Below, one piece after another: positions 1 to 5,293 of a stretch of DNA of 5,293 nt. Origin of the DNA: Rhizobium sp. LCM 4573 (lineage in GTDB: Bacteria; Pseudomonadota; Alphaproteobacteria; Rhizobiales; Rhizobiaceae); the NCBI RefSeq assembly GCF_001854865.1, contig NZ_MDDW01000013.1, forward strand, positions 17,177 through 22,469. The letters run 5' to 3'. Positions within the stretch are counted from its first letter, which is position 1, and each line of letters begins with the position of its first letter. The position numbers were made by a program, and so were the translations under genes. Under the pieces are notes generated by a model. It saw only the letters and a list, made by a program, of their open reading frames with translations. It made no database searches and was not told where the DNA came from.

Positions 1-669
1 CGCGTCGTCGTCATGCTGCTGACCTCGTTCTTTCCGCTCGCCTTCCTGATCCTGGCCGTGCTCGGCTCGATCCTCTTCGGGCTTGCGACCCCTTCGGAGG
101 CGGCATCCATCGGAGCGCTCGGCGGCCTGATGCTTGCGGTCGCATACCGGGCGCTCACATGGGACCGGGTCCGGCAGAGCGTCTACCTCACGCTTCGCAC
201 CACCGCGATGGTCTGCTGGCTCTTCGTCGGCTCCTATACCTTCGCCTCGGTCTTCGCCTATCTCGGCGGCGAGCAGGTCATCTCCCAATTCGTGCAAAGC
301 CTGGATCTCACCCCCTTCCAGTTCCTGATCCTGGCGCAGCTCATAATCTTCCTGCTCGGCTGGCCGCTCGAATGGTCGGAGATCATCATCATCTTCGTGC
401 CGATCTTCCTGCCGCTCCTGCCGATATTCGGCATCGACCCGCTGTTCTTCGGAATCCTGGTGGCGCTGAACCTGCAAACGGCATTTCTGACGCCGCCGAT
501 GGCGATGTCGGCCTATTATCTGAAGGGGATCGCGCCTCCGCAGGTCCGCCTGACGGAGATATTCTGGGGTATGCTGCCTTTCGTCGGCCTGGTCGTCGCG
601 GCCATGGCCATCGTCTACGCGTTTCCTGGCCTCGTGTTCTACCTGCCGGACCAGGTTTATGGGCGATAG
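1..669 (+). CDS. TRAP transporter large permease subunit (DctM family), C-terminal part
   Basis: This is the large membrane subunit of a tripartite ATP-independent periplasmic (TRAP) transporter, which uses an ion gradient to import an organic acid or similar solute delivered by a periplasmic binding protein. The frame is open from base 1, so the gene starts upstream. 222 codons are visible, roughly half of a typical DctM protein; the ATG at 13 is internal. Sequence evidence: nearly continuous hydrophobic helices, the family-type loop GLATPSEAASIG (visible residues about 27-38), the segment GWPLEWSEIIIIFVP (about 120-134), and the conserved NLQTAFLTPPMAMSAYYLKG (about 156-175), which matches the second conserved hairpin region of DctM proteins. 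The small permease (DctQ) and binding protein (DctP) would be expected upstream. The substrate cannot be read from this fragment. The family call is secure; the symbol is left blank because dicarboxylate specificity is not shown. Confidence 0.93.
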   Translation, partial: RVVVMLLTSFFPLAFLILAVLGSILFGLATPSEAASIGALGGLMLAVAYRALTWDRVRQSVYLTLRTTAMVCWLFVGSYTFASVFAYLGGEQVISQFVQSLDLTPFQFLILAQLIIFLLGWPLEWSEIIIIFVPIFLPLLPIFGIDPLFFGILVALNLQTAFLTPPMAMSAYYLKGIAPPQVRLTEIFWGMLPFVGLVVAAMAIVYAFPGLVFYLPDQVYGR

Positions 670-682
670 GGGCCAAGAGATG

Positions 683-702
683 GAGGCGCCGGGTGGCGCC
701 TC
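683..702 (+). other. GC-rich hairpin between the TRAP permease and the small membrane gene
   Basis: GAGGCGCC (683-690) and GGCGCCTC (695-702) form a perfect 8-bp stem with a GGGT loop, starting 13 bases after the permease stop codon. No U-run follows, so it is not a standard intrinsic terminator. It could protect the permease mRNA 3' end or reduce read-through into the small gene at 735. The structure is plain in the sequence; its role is inference. Confidence 0.5.
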
Positions 703-734
703 ATCGACCTACCTTGCTGTTATGGGAGATTGAG

Positions 735-899
735 ATGCAGGACCGAATACTTGCCCTTCTCGCATTCCTGCTGCTCTGCGGCTTTCTTGGCGTTTTCCTG
801 TGGCGGGTACCGCGCGCGGATCTAACGGTCCTGTTCGCGGTCACCGTCGCCATGGCCGGATACGACTTCTTCTTCTATCGCGGCGGCGATCACCACTGA
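735..899 (+). CDS. Small two-helix membrane protein of unknown function
   Basis: This is a 54-residue protein that I do not recognise as a named family. It starts at an ATG preceded by a good ribosome site, GGGAG at 724-728 with a 6-base spacer. Two hydrophobic stretches are visible, about residues 4-23 and 28-47, joined by a short WRVPRAD turn. The protein ends in a polar tail, YRGGDHH. By the positive-inside rule the arginine-containing turn may lie in the cytoplasm with both ends outside, but the charge signal is weak. It lies 65 bases behind the TRAP permease on the same strand, so it may be co-transcribed and act as an accessory of the transporter, although a hairpin lies between them. 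It is convergent with uppP, whose stop codon is only 9 bases away. The same frame extends upstream without a stop, but that part overlaps the permease in another frame and is not believable as protein. Confidence 0.7.
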   Translation: MQDRILALLAFLLLCGFLGVFLWRVPRADLTVLFAVTVAMAGYDFFFYRGGDHH

Positions 900-908
900 A
901 CTACCGGA

Positions 909-1715
909 CTAGCCGATCAGCAGAAGGGCGGCGAGCCCCACCACGCCGACCAGGATGCGCCACCAGGCAAACGGAGCGTAACCGCGGCTGGAGACGAAAT
1001 CGAGGAGAGAACGCACCACAAGAAGAGCCGTGACGAAGGCGGCGATGAAGCCGATCGCAATCACAGCGCTGTCATCGAAGCTCAACGCCGAACGGTTCTT
1101 GTAGAGGTCCAGCGTGAAGGCCCCGAGCATGGTCGGCATGGCCAGGAAGAAGGAGAACTCGGCCGCGGAACGCTTGTCGGCACCCAGCAGCAGCGCGCCG
1201 ACAATGGTCGCGCCCGAACGCGACGTACCGGGGATCATCGCTACGCACTGGCAAAGACCGATCTTCAAGGCGAGCGAGACCGGATAATCCATCACGTTGT
1301 GATATTTCGGCTGGAACTTTATGCGGTCGACGGCGAGCAGCACGATGCCGCCGAGGATCAGCACGACGCAGATCAATATCGGCGTTTCAAAGAGCACGGT
1401 CTTGATGAAATCATGCGCGAGGGCGCCGATCACGGCGGCCGGCAGGAAGCCGGCGAGAACCGTCGCCACGAAGCGGCGGGATTGGGTGCTTGTCGGCAAG
1501 GAGAGTGCGATCGACATCAGCTTCTGAAAGTAGACGAGCAGGATGGCCAGGATGGCGCCGAGCTGGATCAACACCGCGAAAGTGTTGCCTGGAGACTGAA
1601 AGCCGAGAAAATGGCCGGCGAGAAGCACGTGAGCCGTGGAAGAAACCGGTATGAACTCCGTCAACCCCTCGATCAGTCCGAGAACGAGGGCGCTGATGAT
1701 CGACTGATCGGGCAT
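909..1715 (-). CDS. uppP: Undecaprenyl-diphosphatase UppP (BacA/UppP family)
   Basis: This integral membrane enzyme removes one phosphate from undecaprenyl diphosphate. It regenerates the C55 lipid carrier for peptidoglycan and surface polysaccharide synthesis, and its overproduction is classically linked to bacitracin resistance. The protein has 268 residues, close to the usual 265-275. Both signature regions are present: [14 protein letters not shown] at 16-29 (Glu16, Glu20 and His29 in the catalytic positions) and PGTSRSGAT at 162-170 with the conserved Arg166. Multiple hydrophobic helices cover the rest. The start is supported by AAAGGA (complement of 1722-1727) six bases before the ATG. 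The gene stands alone on the minus strand, convergent with the small membrane gene and divergent from the GST gene. It should not be confused with the rhizobial BacA/SbmA peptide transporter, an unrelated protein that shares the old name. No promoter for it was clear. Confidence 0.97.
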   Translation of the reverse strand: MPDQSIISALVLGLIEGLTEFIPVSSTAHVLLAGHFLGFQSPGNTFAVLIQLGAILAILLVYFQKLMSIALSLPTSTQSRRFVATVLAGFLPAAVIGALAHDFIKTVLFETPILICVVLILGGIVLLAVDRIKFQPKYHNVMDYPVSLALKIGLCQCVAMIPGTSRSGATIVGALLLGADKRSAAEFSFFLAMPTMLGAFTLDLYKNRSALSFDDSAVIAIGFIAAFVTALLVVRSLLDFVSSRGYAPFAWWRILVGVVGLAALLLIG

Positions 1716-2054
1716 TCTTGATCCTTTGCTTGGAGCTTATTCGGAGACGGATGAAACGCTGTAATAAAAGGGTTCGGTTGAGAGTCGGAGCGTGACACAG
1801 GTGAAAGCCGCGGGACGAAAGCCGAAAAAAATGGCGAAATCATCCCCGGTCCCAGCGATGTGATTCGGTTTCCCGCACCCCTTGCCGTTTGTGCCATAAG
1901 AACTGTTTCCATATAACCGCGAGAGGTTCGGGAACATGAAGCAATTTGGCTTGCTTGCCTCGCCCCTATCAAACCCATATAGCTGCAATATGTCAGCGGG
2001 TGCGCGACCCAGCAGTCCGTCTTTTAGTACAATAATCGCAAAGCGCCAGTAACG
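1716..2054. other. Divergent intergenic region between uppP and the GST-queG cluster
   Basis: This 339-base stretch is less GC-rich than the flanking genes and contains no convincing protein gene. It must hold the promoters of uppP (leftward) and of the GST gene (rightward). Readable elements are the uppP ribosome site at 1722-1727, a candidate rightward promoter at 1954-1982, and a 38-codon open frame at 1936-2052 that ends just before the GST start. Open frames on the minus strand across it are rich in Ser, Arg and Pro and look like chance. No riboswitch or strong hairpin was recognised; in particular no cobalamin element was seen, although QueG uses cobalamin. Confidence 0.7.
1954..1982 (+). 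promoter_or_regulatory. Candidate housekeeping-sigma promoter for the GST-queG-SDR cluster
   Basis: CTTGCC (1954-1959) matches 5 of 6 of the rhizobial -35 CTTGAC. After a 17-base spacer, ATATAG (1977-1982) overlaps a TATAGC -10-like element. A start near 1989 would give a leader of about 65 bases. A second possibility is TTGTGC at 1889-1894 with TATAAC at 1912-1917, also 17 bases apart. TACAAT at 2028-2033 is a good -10 but has no matching -35. The choice between them is a guess from pattern alone. Confidence 0.3.
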
Positions 2055-2747
2055 ATGCCCACGCTCTATCACCATCCCATGTCTTCCGCCTCCCGGTTCG
2101 TCCGGCTCATTTTGTCGGAATACGGTTTTCAGGTGGACCTGATCGAGGAGCAGCCCTGGGAAAGGCGGCGCGAGTTCCTGACGCTCAACCCGGCCGCCAC
2201 GCTACCCGTCTATGTGGACGACAGCATGCGGGTTCTTTGCGGGCCGGCCGTGCTGATGGAATTCCTGGACGAGACGCACGGAGTTCTGAAACGCGACCGG
2301 CGGCTGCTGGCCGAAGATCCCTGGCAGCGCGCGGAAATCCGCCGGCTGACCGAATGGTTTCTGCAGAAGATGGAGAGCGACGTTACCCGGCCGCTCACCC
2401 GCGAGCGGGTCTACAAGCTGCAGATGACGGCGGCACAGGGCGGAGGCGCTCCGGATTCGAAAGTGCTTCGCACCTCGCGCGCCAATATCCGCCAGCACAT
2501 GAAATATCTTTCCTGGCTTGCGGGATCGCGTCCCTGGCTTGCGGGCGACCGCCTCAGTTATGCTGATCTCGCGGCCGCTGCTTCGATTTCCGTGCTAGAC
2601 TATATGGGTGAGATCGACTGGTCGGAGACGCCGATCGCCAAGGAATGGTATCAGCGGCTCAAATCCCGCCCATCCTTCCGGCCGCTGCTTGCCGAGCGCA
2701 TTCGCGGCCTAACGCCGGTATCCCATTATGCGGACCTCGATTTCTGA
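2055..2747 (+). CDS. Glutathione S-transferase family protein
   Basis: This is a cytosolic GST-fold protein of 230 residues. The family conjugates glutathione to electrophiles or uses it in reductive or isomerase reactions; the substrate here is unknown. An N-terminal thioredoxin-like domain (about 1-75) carries [15 protein letters not shown] (10-24) and the cis-proline loop [12 protein letters not shown] (45-56, Pro51). An all-helical C-terminal domain (about 90-215) carries the N-capping motif [11 protein letters not shown] (162-172, Ser168 and Asp171) and the late SRPSFRPLL. The usual glutathione-binding Glu-Ser of the ESxAI motif appears as Cys62-Gly63 in [13 protein letters not shown], so glutathione binding may be altered. 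The ATG at 2055 has no clear Shine-Dalgarno sequence but fits the fold, which begins directly with the first strand. It overlaps queG by 20 bases and probably shares its transcript. Family call is firm; function is open. Confidence 0.92.
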   Translation: MPTLYHHPMSSASRFVRLILSEYGFQVDLIEEQPWERRREFLTLNPAATLPVYVDDSMRVLCGPAVLMEFLDETHGVLKRDRRLLAEDPWQRAEIRRLTEWFLQKMESDVTRPLTRERVYKLQMTAAQGGGAPDSKVLRTSRANIRQHMKYLSWLAGSRPWLAGDRLSYADLAAAASISVLDYMGEIDWSETPIAKEWYQRLKSRPSFRPLLAERIRGLTPVSHYADLDF

Positions 2748-3912
2748 CAGGACAAGACCAAGCGAGCAGGCGCCGGAAAAGGAGGCCCGCAGACGCGAAA
2801 AGCTGACCGCCTTCATCAAGGCGGAGGCGACCGCGCAGGGCTTCGATCTCTGTCGGATCACGCATCCGGGCAGCATTCCGCACGCGCCTGGCCGCCTGAA
2901 GACATTTCTCGACGACGGCCATCACGGTACGATGGAATGGATGGCCGAAACGCGCGAGCGCCGCGGCGAGCCGAAGGCGCTGTGGCCGGAGGTACGCTCC
3001 GTCGTCGTGTTCGGCCTCAACTACGGCCCGGACGAGGACCCGCGGGAACTTCTCGACAAGCCGGAAAAGGCCGCGATTTCCGTCTATGCCCGCAACCGCG
3101 ACTATCACGACGTCATCAAGGGGCGGCTGAAGGAGATCGCCACCCGCTTTGCGGCGCGGGCGGGCGAGGATGTTAAGGTTTTCGTGGATACGGCGCCGGT
3201 CATGGAAAAGCCGCTGGCGGAAGCCGCCGGCCTCGGCTGGCAGGGCAAGCATACCAATCTCGTCAGCCGCACGCATGGCTCCTGGATATTCCTCGGCAGC
3301 CTGTTCACCACCGCCGAGCTTGTCATCGACGCGCCGGAGATCGACCATTGCGGCTCCTGCCGCGCCTGCCTCGACGCCTGCCCGACAACCGCATTTCCGG
3401 CCCCATACCGGCTGGATGCGCGGCGCTGCATCTCCTATCTCACGATCGAGCACAAGGGGCCGATCGATCCGGAATTCCGGCCTCTCATCGGCAACCGCAT
3501 CTACGGCTGCGACGATTGTCTGGCGGCCTGTCCATGGAACAAGTTCGCGGCCAGCGCTTCCGAGATGAAGCTGAAGGCGCGCGACGACCTGAAGGAGCCG
3601 TCGATCGCCTTTCTGCTGACGCTGGACGACGCCGCCTTTCGCAGCTTCTTCAGCGGTTCGCCGGTGAAACGCATCGGCCGGGACAGGTTCATCCGTAATG
3701 TGCTGATCGCGGCCGGCAATTCCGGAGACAGAAGCCTGATCGATCAATGCCGGACGCTGGCCGGCGATCCCTCCTCCGTGGTCCGGGGCATGGCGGTCTG
3801 GGCGTTGAAGCGGCTGATGACACTTGAGGAATTCGCACGGTTCGCGGAGATGCGCGCCCGCGAGACGGACACGGAGGTGCTGGAAGAATGGCGAATGGCG
3901 GGAGCGGCATGA
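2728..3912 (+). CDS. queG: tRNA epoxyqueuosine(34) reductase QueG
   Basis: QueG reduces epoxyqueuosine to queuosine at the wobble position of tRNAs for Asp, Asn, His and Tyr. It is a cytoplasmic, cobalamin-dependent iron-sulfur enzyme. The 394-residue product shows the expected layout: an N-terminal cofactor domain with [11 protein letters not shown] (95-105), [20 protein letters not shown] (153-172) with the probable catalytic Asp154, and a ferredoxin-like domain with [15 protein letters not shown] (208-222), [10 protein letters not shown] (233-242) and [13 protein letters not shown] (259-271). Together these give the eight cysteines for two [4Fe-4S] clusters: 208, 211, 214, 218, 234, 261, 264 and 268. 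HEAT-like helices follow, roughly 295-375. The start at 2728 lies inside the end of the GST gene. The stop overlaps the next start (ATGA). A consensus-like AAGGAGG at 2779-2785 has no start codon behind it in frame, so it does not move the start. Queuosine synthesis has been linked to symbiosis in Sinorhizobium meliloti. Confidence 0.97.
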   Translation: MRTSISDRTRPSEQAPEKEARRREKLTAFIKAEATAQGFDLCRITHPGSIPHAPGRLKTFLDDGHHGTMEWMAETRERRGEPKALWPEVRSVVVFGLNYGPDEDPRELLDKPEKAAISVYARNRDYHDVIKGRLKEIATRFAARAGEDVKVFVDTAPVMEKPLAEAAGLGWQGKHTNLVSRTHGSWIFLGSLFTTAELVIDAPEIDHCGSCRACLDACPTTAFPAPYRLDARRCISYLTIEHKGPIDPEFRPLIGNRIYGCDDCLAACPWNKFAASASEMKLKARDDLKEPSIAFLLTLDDAAFRSFFSGSPVKRIGRDRFIRNVLIAAGNSGDRSLIDQCRTLAGDPSSVVRGMAVWALKRLMTLEEFARFAEMRARETDTEVLEEWRMAGAA

Positions 3913-4784
3913 TGCGGGTGATGATCTTCGGCTGCGGCTATTCGGGGCAGGCAATCGCGGAGGCTTTCAAATCCGCTGGAGCAAGCGTCTCGGGAACCGT
4001 GCGCACGCCGGAAAGTGCCGAGAAACTTGCAAAATGCGGCATCAAGCCTTTCATCTTCGACGGCAGCGCATTTGGCGATGAGCTTGCGGGCGAGTTCGCC
4101 GAGGTAACGCATCTGGTGCAATCGATCCCACCCGGCGGCACAGGCGATCCGCTGCTGAAACTGATGACAGGACGGCTTGGAGCGCTTTGCCCGAAGCTCG
4201 AATGGATCGGCTATCTCTCGACCGTCGGGGTCTATGGCGACCATGGCGGCGGTTGGGTGACGGAGGAAACGCCCGGCAGCCCCATCCAGGGCCGGTCGAT
4301 CGAACGGGTCGACACCGAGGAAGCCTGGGCGGCGGAAGGGGACGCGGTTCATGTGCCCGTAGCCCGCCTTCGGCTTGCCGGCATCTATGGGCCGGGCCGC
4401 AATGCTTTCGTCAATCTCGCGCGCGGCACGGCGCGGCGGATCATCAAGAAGGACCAAGTCTTCAACCGCATCCGGGTTGAGGATATTGCCGGGGCCACGC
4501 TCTTTCTCGCAGAGCGCAAGCTCGGCGGTATCTATAACGTCACCGACGACGAGCCGGGCCCGCCGCAGGACGTGATCGTCGAAGCCGCCCGCTTGATGGG
4601 CACGGCCCCCCCGCCGGAGCAGGATTACGAGACCGCCGAGATGACGCCGATGGCCCGCTCCTTCTACGGGGCCAACAAGCGGGTCTCGAATGCGAAGCTC
4701 CGCGCCGCAGGGTTCGAATTCCGTTTTCCAAACTATCGTATGTCGCTCGCCGAAATGTGGGATTCAGGTCGCTGGAAGGCATAA
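3912..4784 (+). CDS. Atypical SDR / NAD(P)-dependent epimerase-fold protein (YeeZ-like)
   Basis: This 290-residue Rossmann-fold protein resembles the extended short-chain dehydrogenase/epimerase superfamily and, in overall pattern, E. coli YeeZ. The dinucleotide-binding motif GCGYSG (7-12, GxGxxG) is at the extreme N-terminus. Further landmarks are YLSTVGVYGD (101-110), RLAGIYGPGRN (153-163), RVEDIAGA (188-195) and YNVTDDEP (208-215). The catalytic YxxxK of classical SDRs is missing: the matching place reads IERVDTEEAW (130-139), so ordinary dehydrogenase chemistry is doubtful. GGGAG at 3900-3904 sits 7 bases before the ATG at 3912, which overlaps the queG stop as TGATG. ATG codons at 3909 (ATGA overlap) and 3888 are alternatives adding 1 or 8 residues. 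Coupled translation with queG is likely. No substrate can be named, and a link to queuosine is only suggested by position. Confidence 0.87.
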   Translation: MRVMIFGCGYSGQAIAEAFKSAGASVSGTVRTPESAEKLAKCGIKPFIFDGSAFGDELAGEFAEVTHLVQSIPPGGTGDPLLKLMTGRLGALCPKLEWIGYLSTVGVYGDHGGGWVTEETPGSPIQGRSIERVDTEEAWAAEGDAVHVPVARLRLAGIYGPGRNAFVNLARGTARRIIKKDQVFNRIRVEDIAGATLFLAERKLGGIYNVTDDEPGPPQDVIVEAARLMGTAPPPEQDYETAEMTPMARSFYGANKRVSNAKLRAAGFEFRFPNYRMSLAEMWDSGRWKA

Positions 4785-4880
4785 ATTCCTAGCGATAACA
4801 GGATGGAATTTCCTTCCACTCAGCGTCTCTCGGTCATTCTTTCTTAATATCCGTGGCAAGTGATCCAGAAAATGCCCTGA

Positions 4881-4917
4881 TTTTGGCAGCGACATAGCGC
4901 TCTGCAAAAATTTTTTT
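4881..4917 (+). terminator. Probable rho-independent terminator after the GST-queG-SDR cluster
   Basis: GCAG (4886-4889) pairs with CTGC (4902-4905). The inner CG (4890-4891) pairs with CG (4898-4899) across a two-base bulge. After one G-A mismatch, TTTT (4881-4884) pairs with AAAA (4907-4910). Seven T residues follow at 4911-4917. It lies about 100 bases after the SDR stop. The stem is imperfect but the T-run is strong. Confidence 0.5.
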
Positions 4918-4948
4918 CGTCTGATTTCGTGAACATTGGCATAGCGAC

Positions 4949-4987
4949 GGAGAAGCGGGAATTCTTTTCCGCTTTCTCCCTGTTTTT
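4949..4987 (+). terminator. Strong rho-independent terminator
   Basis: GGAGAAGCGG (4949-4958) pairs with CCGCTTTCTCC (4969-4979): ten base pairs with a single bulged T and a ten-base loop. TTTTT follows at 4983-4987. This is the clearest terminator of the window and probably ends transcripts from the GST-queG-SDR cluster that pass the first hairpin. Confidence 0.75.
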
Positions 4988-5051
4988 AAATGTTTTCTTC
5001 CCTTATTACTTAGCCGGCTTCCCGAGAAATACAGCCTGCGATTGAGTCACA

Positions 5052-5072
5052 AATGTTACAGATCGTAACATT
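5052..5072. promoter_or_regulatory. Perfect inverted repeat, candidate operator upstream of the RlpA-like gene
   Basis: AATGTTAC (5052-5059) and GTAACATT (5065-5072) are perfect inverted copies around a 5-base centre AGATC. An outer TCAC (5047-5050) and GTGA (5075-5078) extend the symmetry with one or two unmatched bases. The centre-to-centre spacing of 13 bases is somewhat more than one helical turn, and the form is typical of sites for dimeric regulators. I do not recognise the regulator. TTGAGT at 5042-5047 and TAACAT at 5066-5071 could be a weak promoter with the dyad lying between and over the -10. No T-run follows closely, so it is not a terminator. Confidence 0.5.
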
Positions 5073-5124
5073 GCGTGATCAGCCATCCCTCTTTTTTGCC
5101 ATTTTTGGCCGGATTCCAGCCAAT

Positions 5125-5139
5125 TGCACGCAACGTGCA
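5125..5139 (+). other. Short perfect hairpin in the leader of the RlpA-like gene
   Basis: TGCACG (5125-5130) and CGTGCA (5134-5139) form a 6-bp stem with a CAA loop, 25 bases before the GTG start and 13 bases before the GGGA ribosome site. It could be an mRNA leader structure or a protein-binding dyad. No T-run follows. Confidence 0.35.
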
Positions 5140-5164
5140 GGGACGATCGGACGGGACGACAAAC

Positions 5165-5293
5165 GTGAATACAACCCCACGCTGGATTTTCGCTGCGGCC
5201 GCCATTGCTGCTTTCTCGCTTCATGGCTCCGCACAGGCAAAGACTGCGCCCGGATGCGGACACGCCTCCTGGTATGCGCTCACCTCCAAGACC
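5165..5293 (+). CDS. Secreted RlpA-like (double-psi beta-barrel) protein, N-terminal part
   Basis: The gene runs off the right edge; 43 codons are seen. It starts at GTG 5165, with GGGA at 5153-5156 eight bases upstream. The first 25 residues form a standard Sec signal peptide: MNTTPRW, a hydrophobic core IFAAAAIAAFSL, then HGSAQA with likely cleavage after Ala25. The mature part begins KTAPGCGHASWYALTSKT. The ASWY motif (34-37) is the hallmark opening of the RlpA double-psi beta-barrel domain, found in septal-ring lytic transglycosylase-like and cell-wall proteins. There is no lipobox before Cys31, so this is a soluble periplasmic or exported form rather than a lipoprotein like E. coli RlpA. 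An in-frame GTG at 5135 lacks a ribosome site and would spoil the signal peptide. The family call rests on a short motif plus remembered rhizobial gene order. Confidence 0.7.
   Translation, partial: MNTTPRWIFAAAAIAAFSLHGSAQAKTAPGCGHASWYALTSKT

Larger units (their letters stand above)
4785..5164. other. Noncoding region between the SDR gene and the RlpA-like gene
   Basis: These 380 bases are clearly more AT-rich than the flanking genes and hold no convincing coding frame. From left to right they contain a weak 7-bp inverted repeat AAATTCC/GGAATTT (4783-4789 and 4805-4811) right at the SDR stop codon, two terminator-like hairpins with T-runs (4881-4917 and 4949-4987), a perfect 8+8 dyad (5052-5072), T-rich tracts at 5092-5097 and 5102-5106, a short perfect hairpin (5125-5139), and the ribosome site of the RlpA-like gene (GGGA at 5153-5156). 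An open frame on the minus strand from 5263 to 5006 has no ribosome site or recognisable content. Confidence 0.7.

Noticed and set aside
159..734. Upstream extension of the small membrane protein frame back to 159
   Set aside because: It overlaps the TRAP permease in another frame and reads as Arg/Ala/Pro-rich shadow sequence. The ATG at 735 with GGGAG is the believable start.
1716..2054. Possible cobalamin riboswitch upstream of the GST-queG cluster
   Set aside because: QueG needs cobalamin, but neither the B12-box-like sequence nor the long leader with paired arms was seen.
1673..2075. Minus-strand open frames of about 100 codons in the uppP-GST intergenic region
   Set aside because: No ribosome site, low-complexity Ser/Arg/Pro content and overlap with the start of uppP or the GST gene. 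They look like chance frames.
2779..2785. AAGGAGG inside queG as a ribosome site for a later queG start
   Set aside because: No ATG, GTG or TTG in the queG frame follows at a usable distance. The bases encode Lys-Glu by normal codons, and the first 40 residues lead smoothly into the conserved domain.
2659..3954. 431-codon open frame on the minus strand, longer than queG itself
   Set aside because: It is the antisense of queG, which has all eight cluster cysteines and full family length. The antisense product is rich in Arg, Ala and Gly with no recognisable domain, as expected opposite a GC-rich gene.
3744..4457. 237-codon minus-strand open frame across the queG/SDR junction
   Set aside because: It covers the ends of two well supported genes on the other strand, has no ribosome site or domain, and its composition is that of an antisense shadow.
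4783..4811. AAATTCC/GGAATTT repeat at the SDR stop codon as a terminator
   Set aside because: The stem is only 7 bp and AT-rich, with a 15-base loop and no T-run after it. The hairpins at 4881 and 4949 are better terminators.
5006..5263. 85-codon minus-strand open frame before and within the RlpA-like gene
   Set aside because: It overlaps the signal-peptide coding region, includes both dyads, and shows no family features.

Overview
The window looks like a chromosomal segment of an alphaproteobacterium, most likely Rhizobiaceae (Sinorhizobium/Rhizobium type). The reasons are the high GC with strong G/C preference at third codon positions, the rhizobial flavour of the proteins, and the gene order GST - queG - YeeZ-like SDR - RlpA-like protein, which I recall from that family. 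No database was searched, so the taxon is an inference. No tRNA, rRNA, CRISPR array, insertion sequence or phage gene was seen.

Layout. 1-669 (+) is the C-terminal half of a TRAP transporter large permease (DctM family), cut by the window edge. It is followed by a GC-rich hairpin (683-702) and a 54-residue two-helix membrane protein (735-899, +). Only 9 bases further on, the convergent gene uppP (909-1715, -) encodes undecaprenyl-diphosphatase. A 339-base divergent intergenic region (1716-2054) separates uppP from a + strand cluster: a glutathione S-transferase family protein (2055-2747), epoxyqueuosine reductase queG (2728-3912) and an atypical SDR-fold protein (about 3912-4784). These three overlap by 20 bases and by 1-4 bases, so they are very probably one transcript with coupled translation. 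A 380-base noncoding region (4785-5164) follows. It holds two consecutive terminator-like hairpins, a perfect 8+8 inverted repeat that looks like a regulator site, and a second short dyad. At 5165 a secreted RlpA-like (double-psi beta-barrel) protein begins with GTG and runs off the window.

Functionally, the left part is membrane and envelope biology: solute uptake and recycling of the undecaprenyl lipid carrier. The middle cluster carries the last step of queuosine synthesis in tRNA together with two helper-like enzymes of unproven substrate. The right end starts an exported, probably peptidoglycan-associated protein. The genes are ordinary housekeeping or transport genes. I did not find a new defence, mobile or biosynthetic system. 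The points most worth a second look are the dyad upstream of the RlpA-like gene, the paired terminators, the unusual GST and SDR active-site regions, and the small membrane protein behind the TRAP permease.
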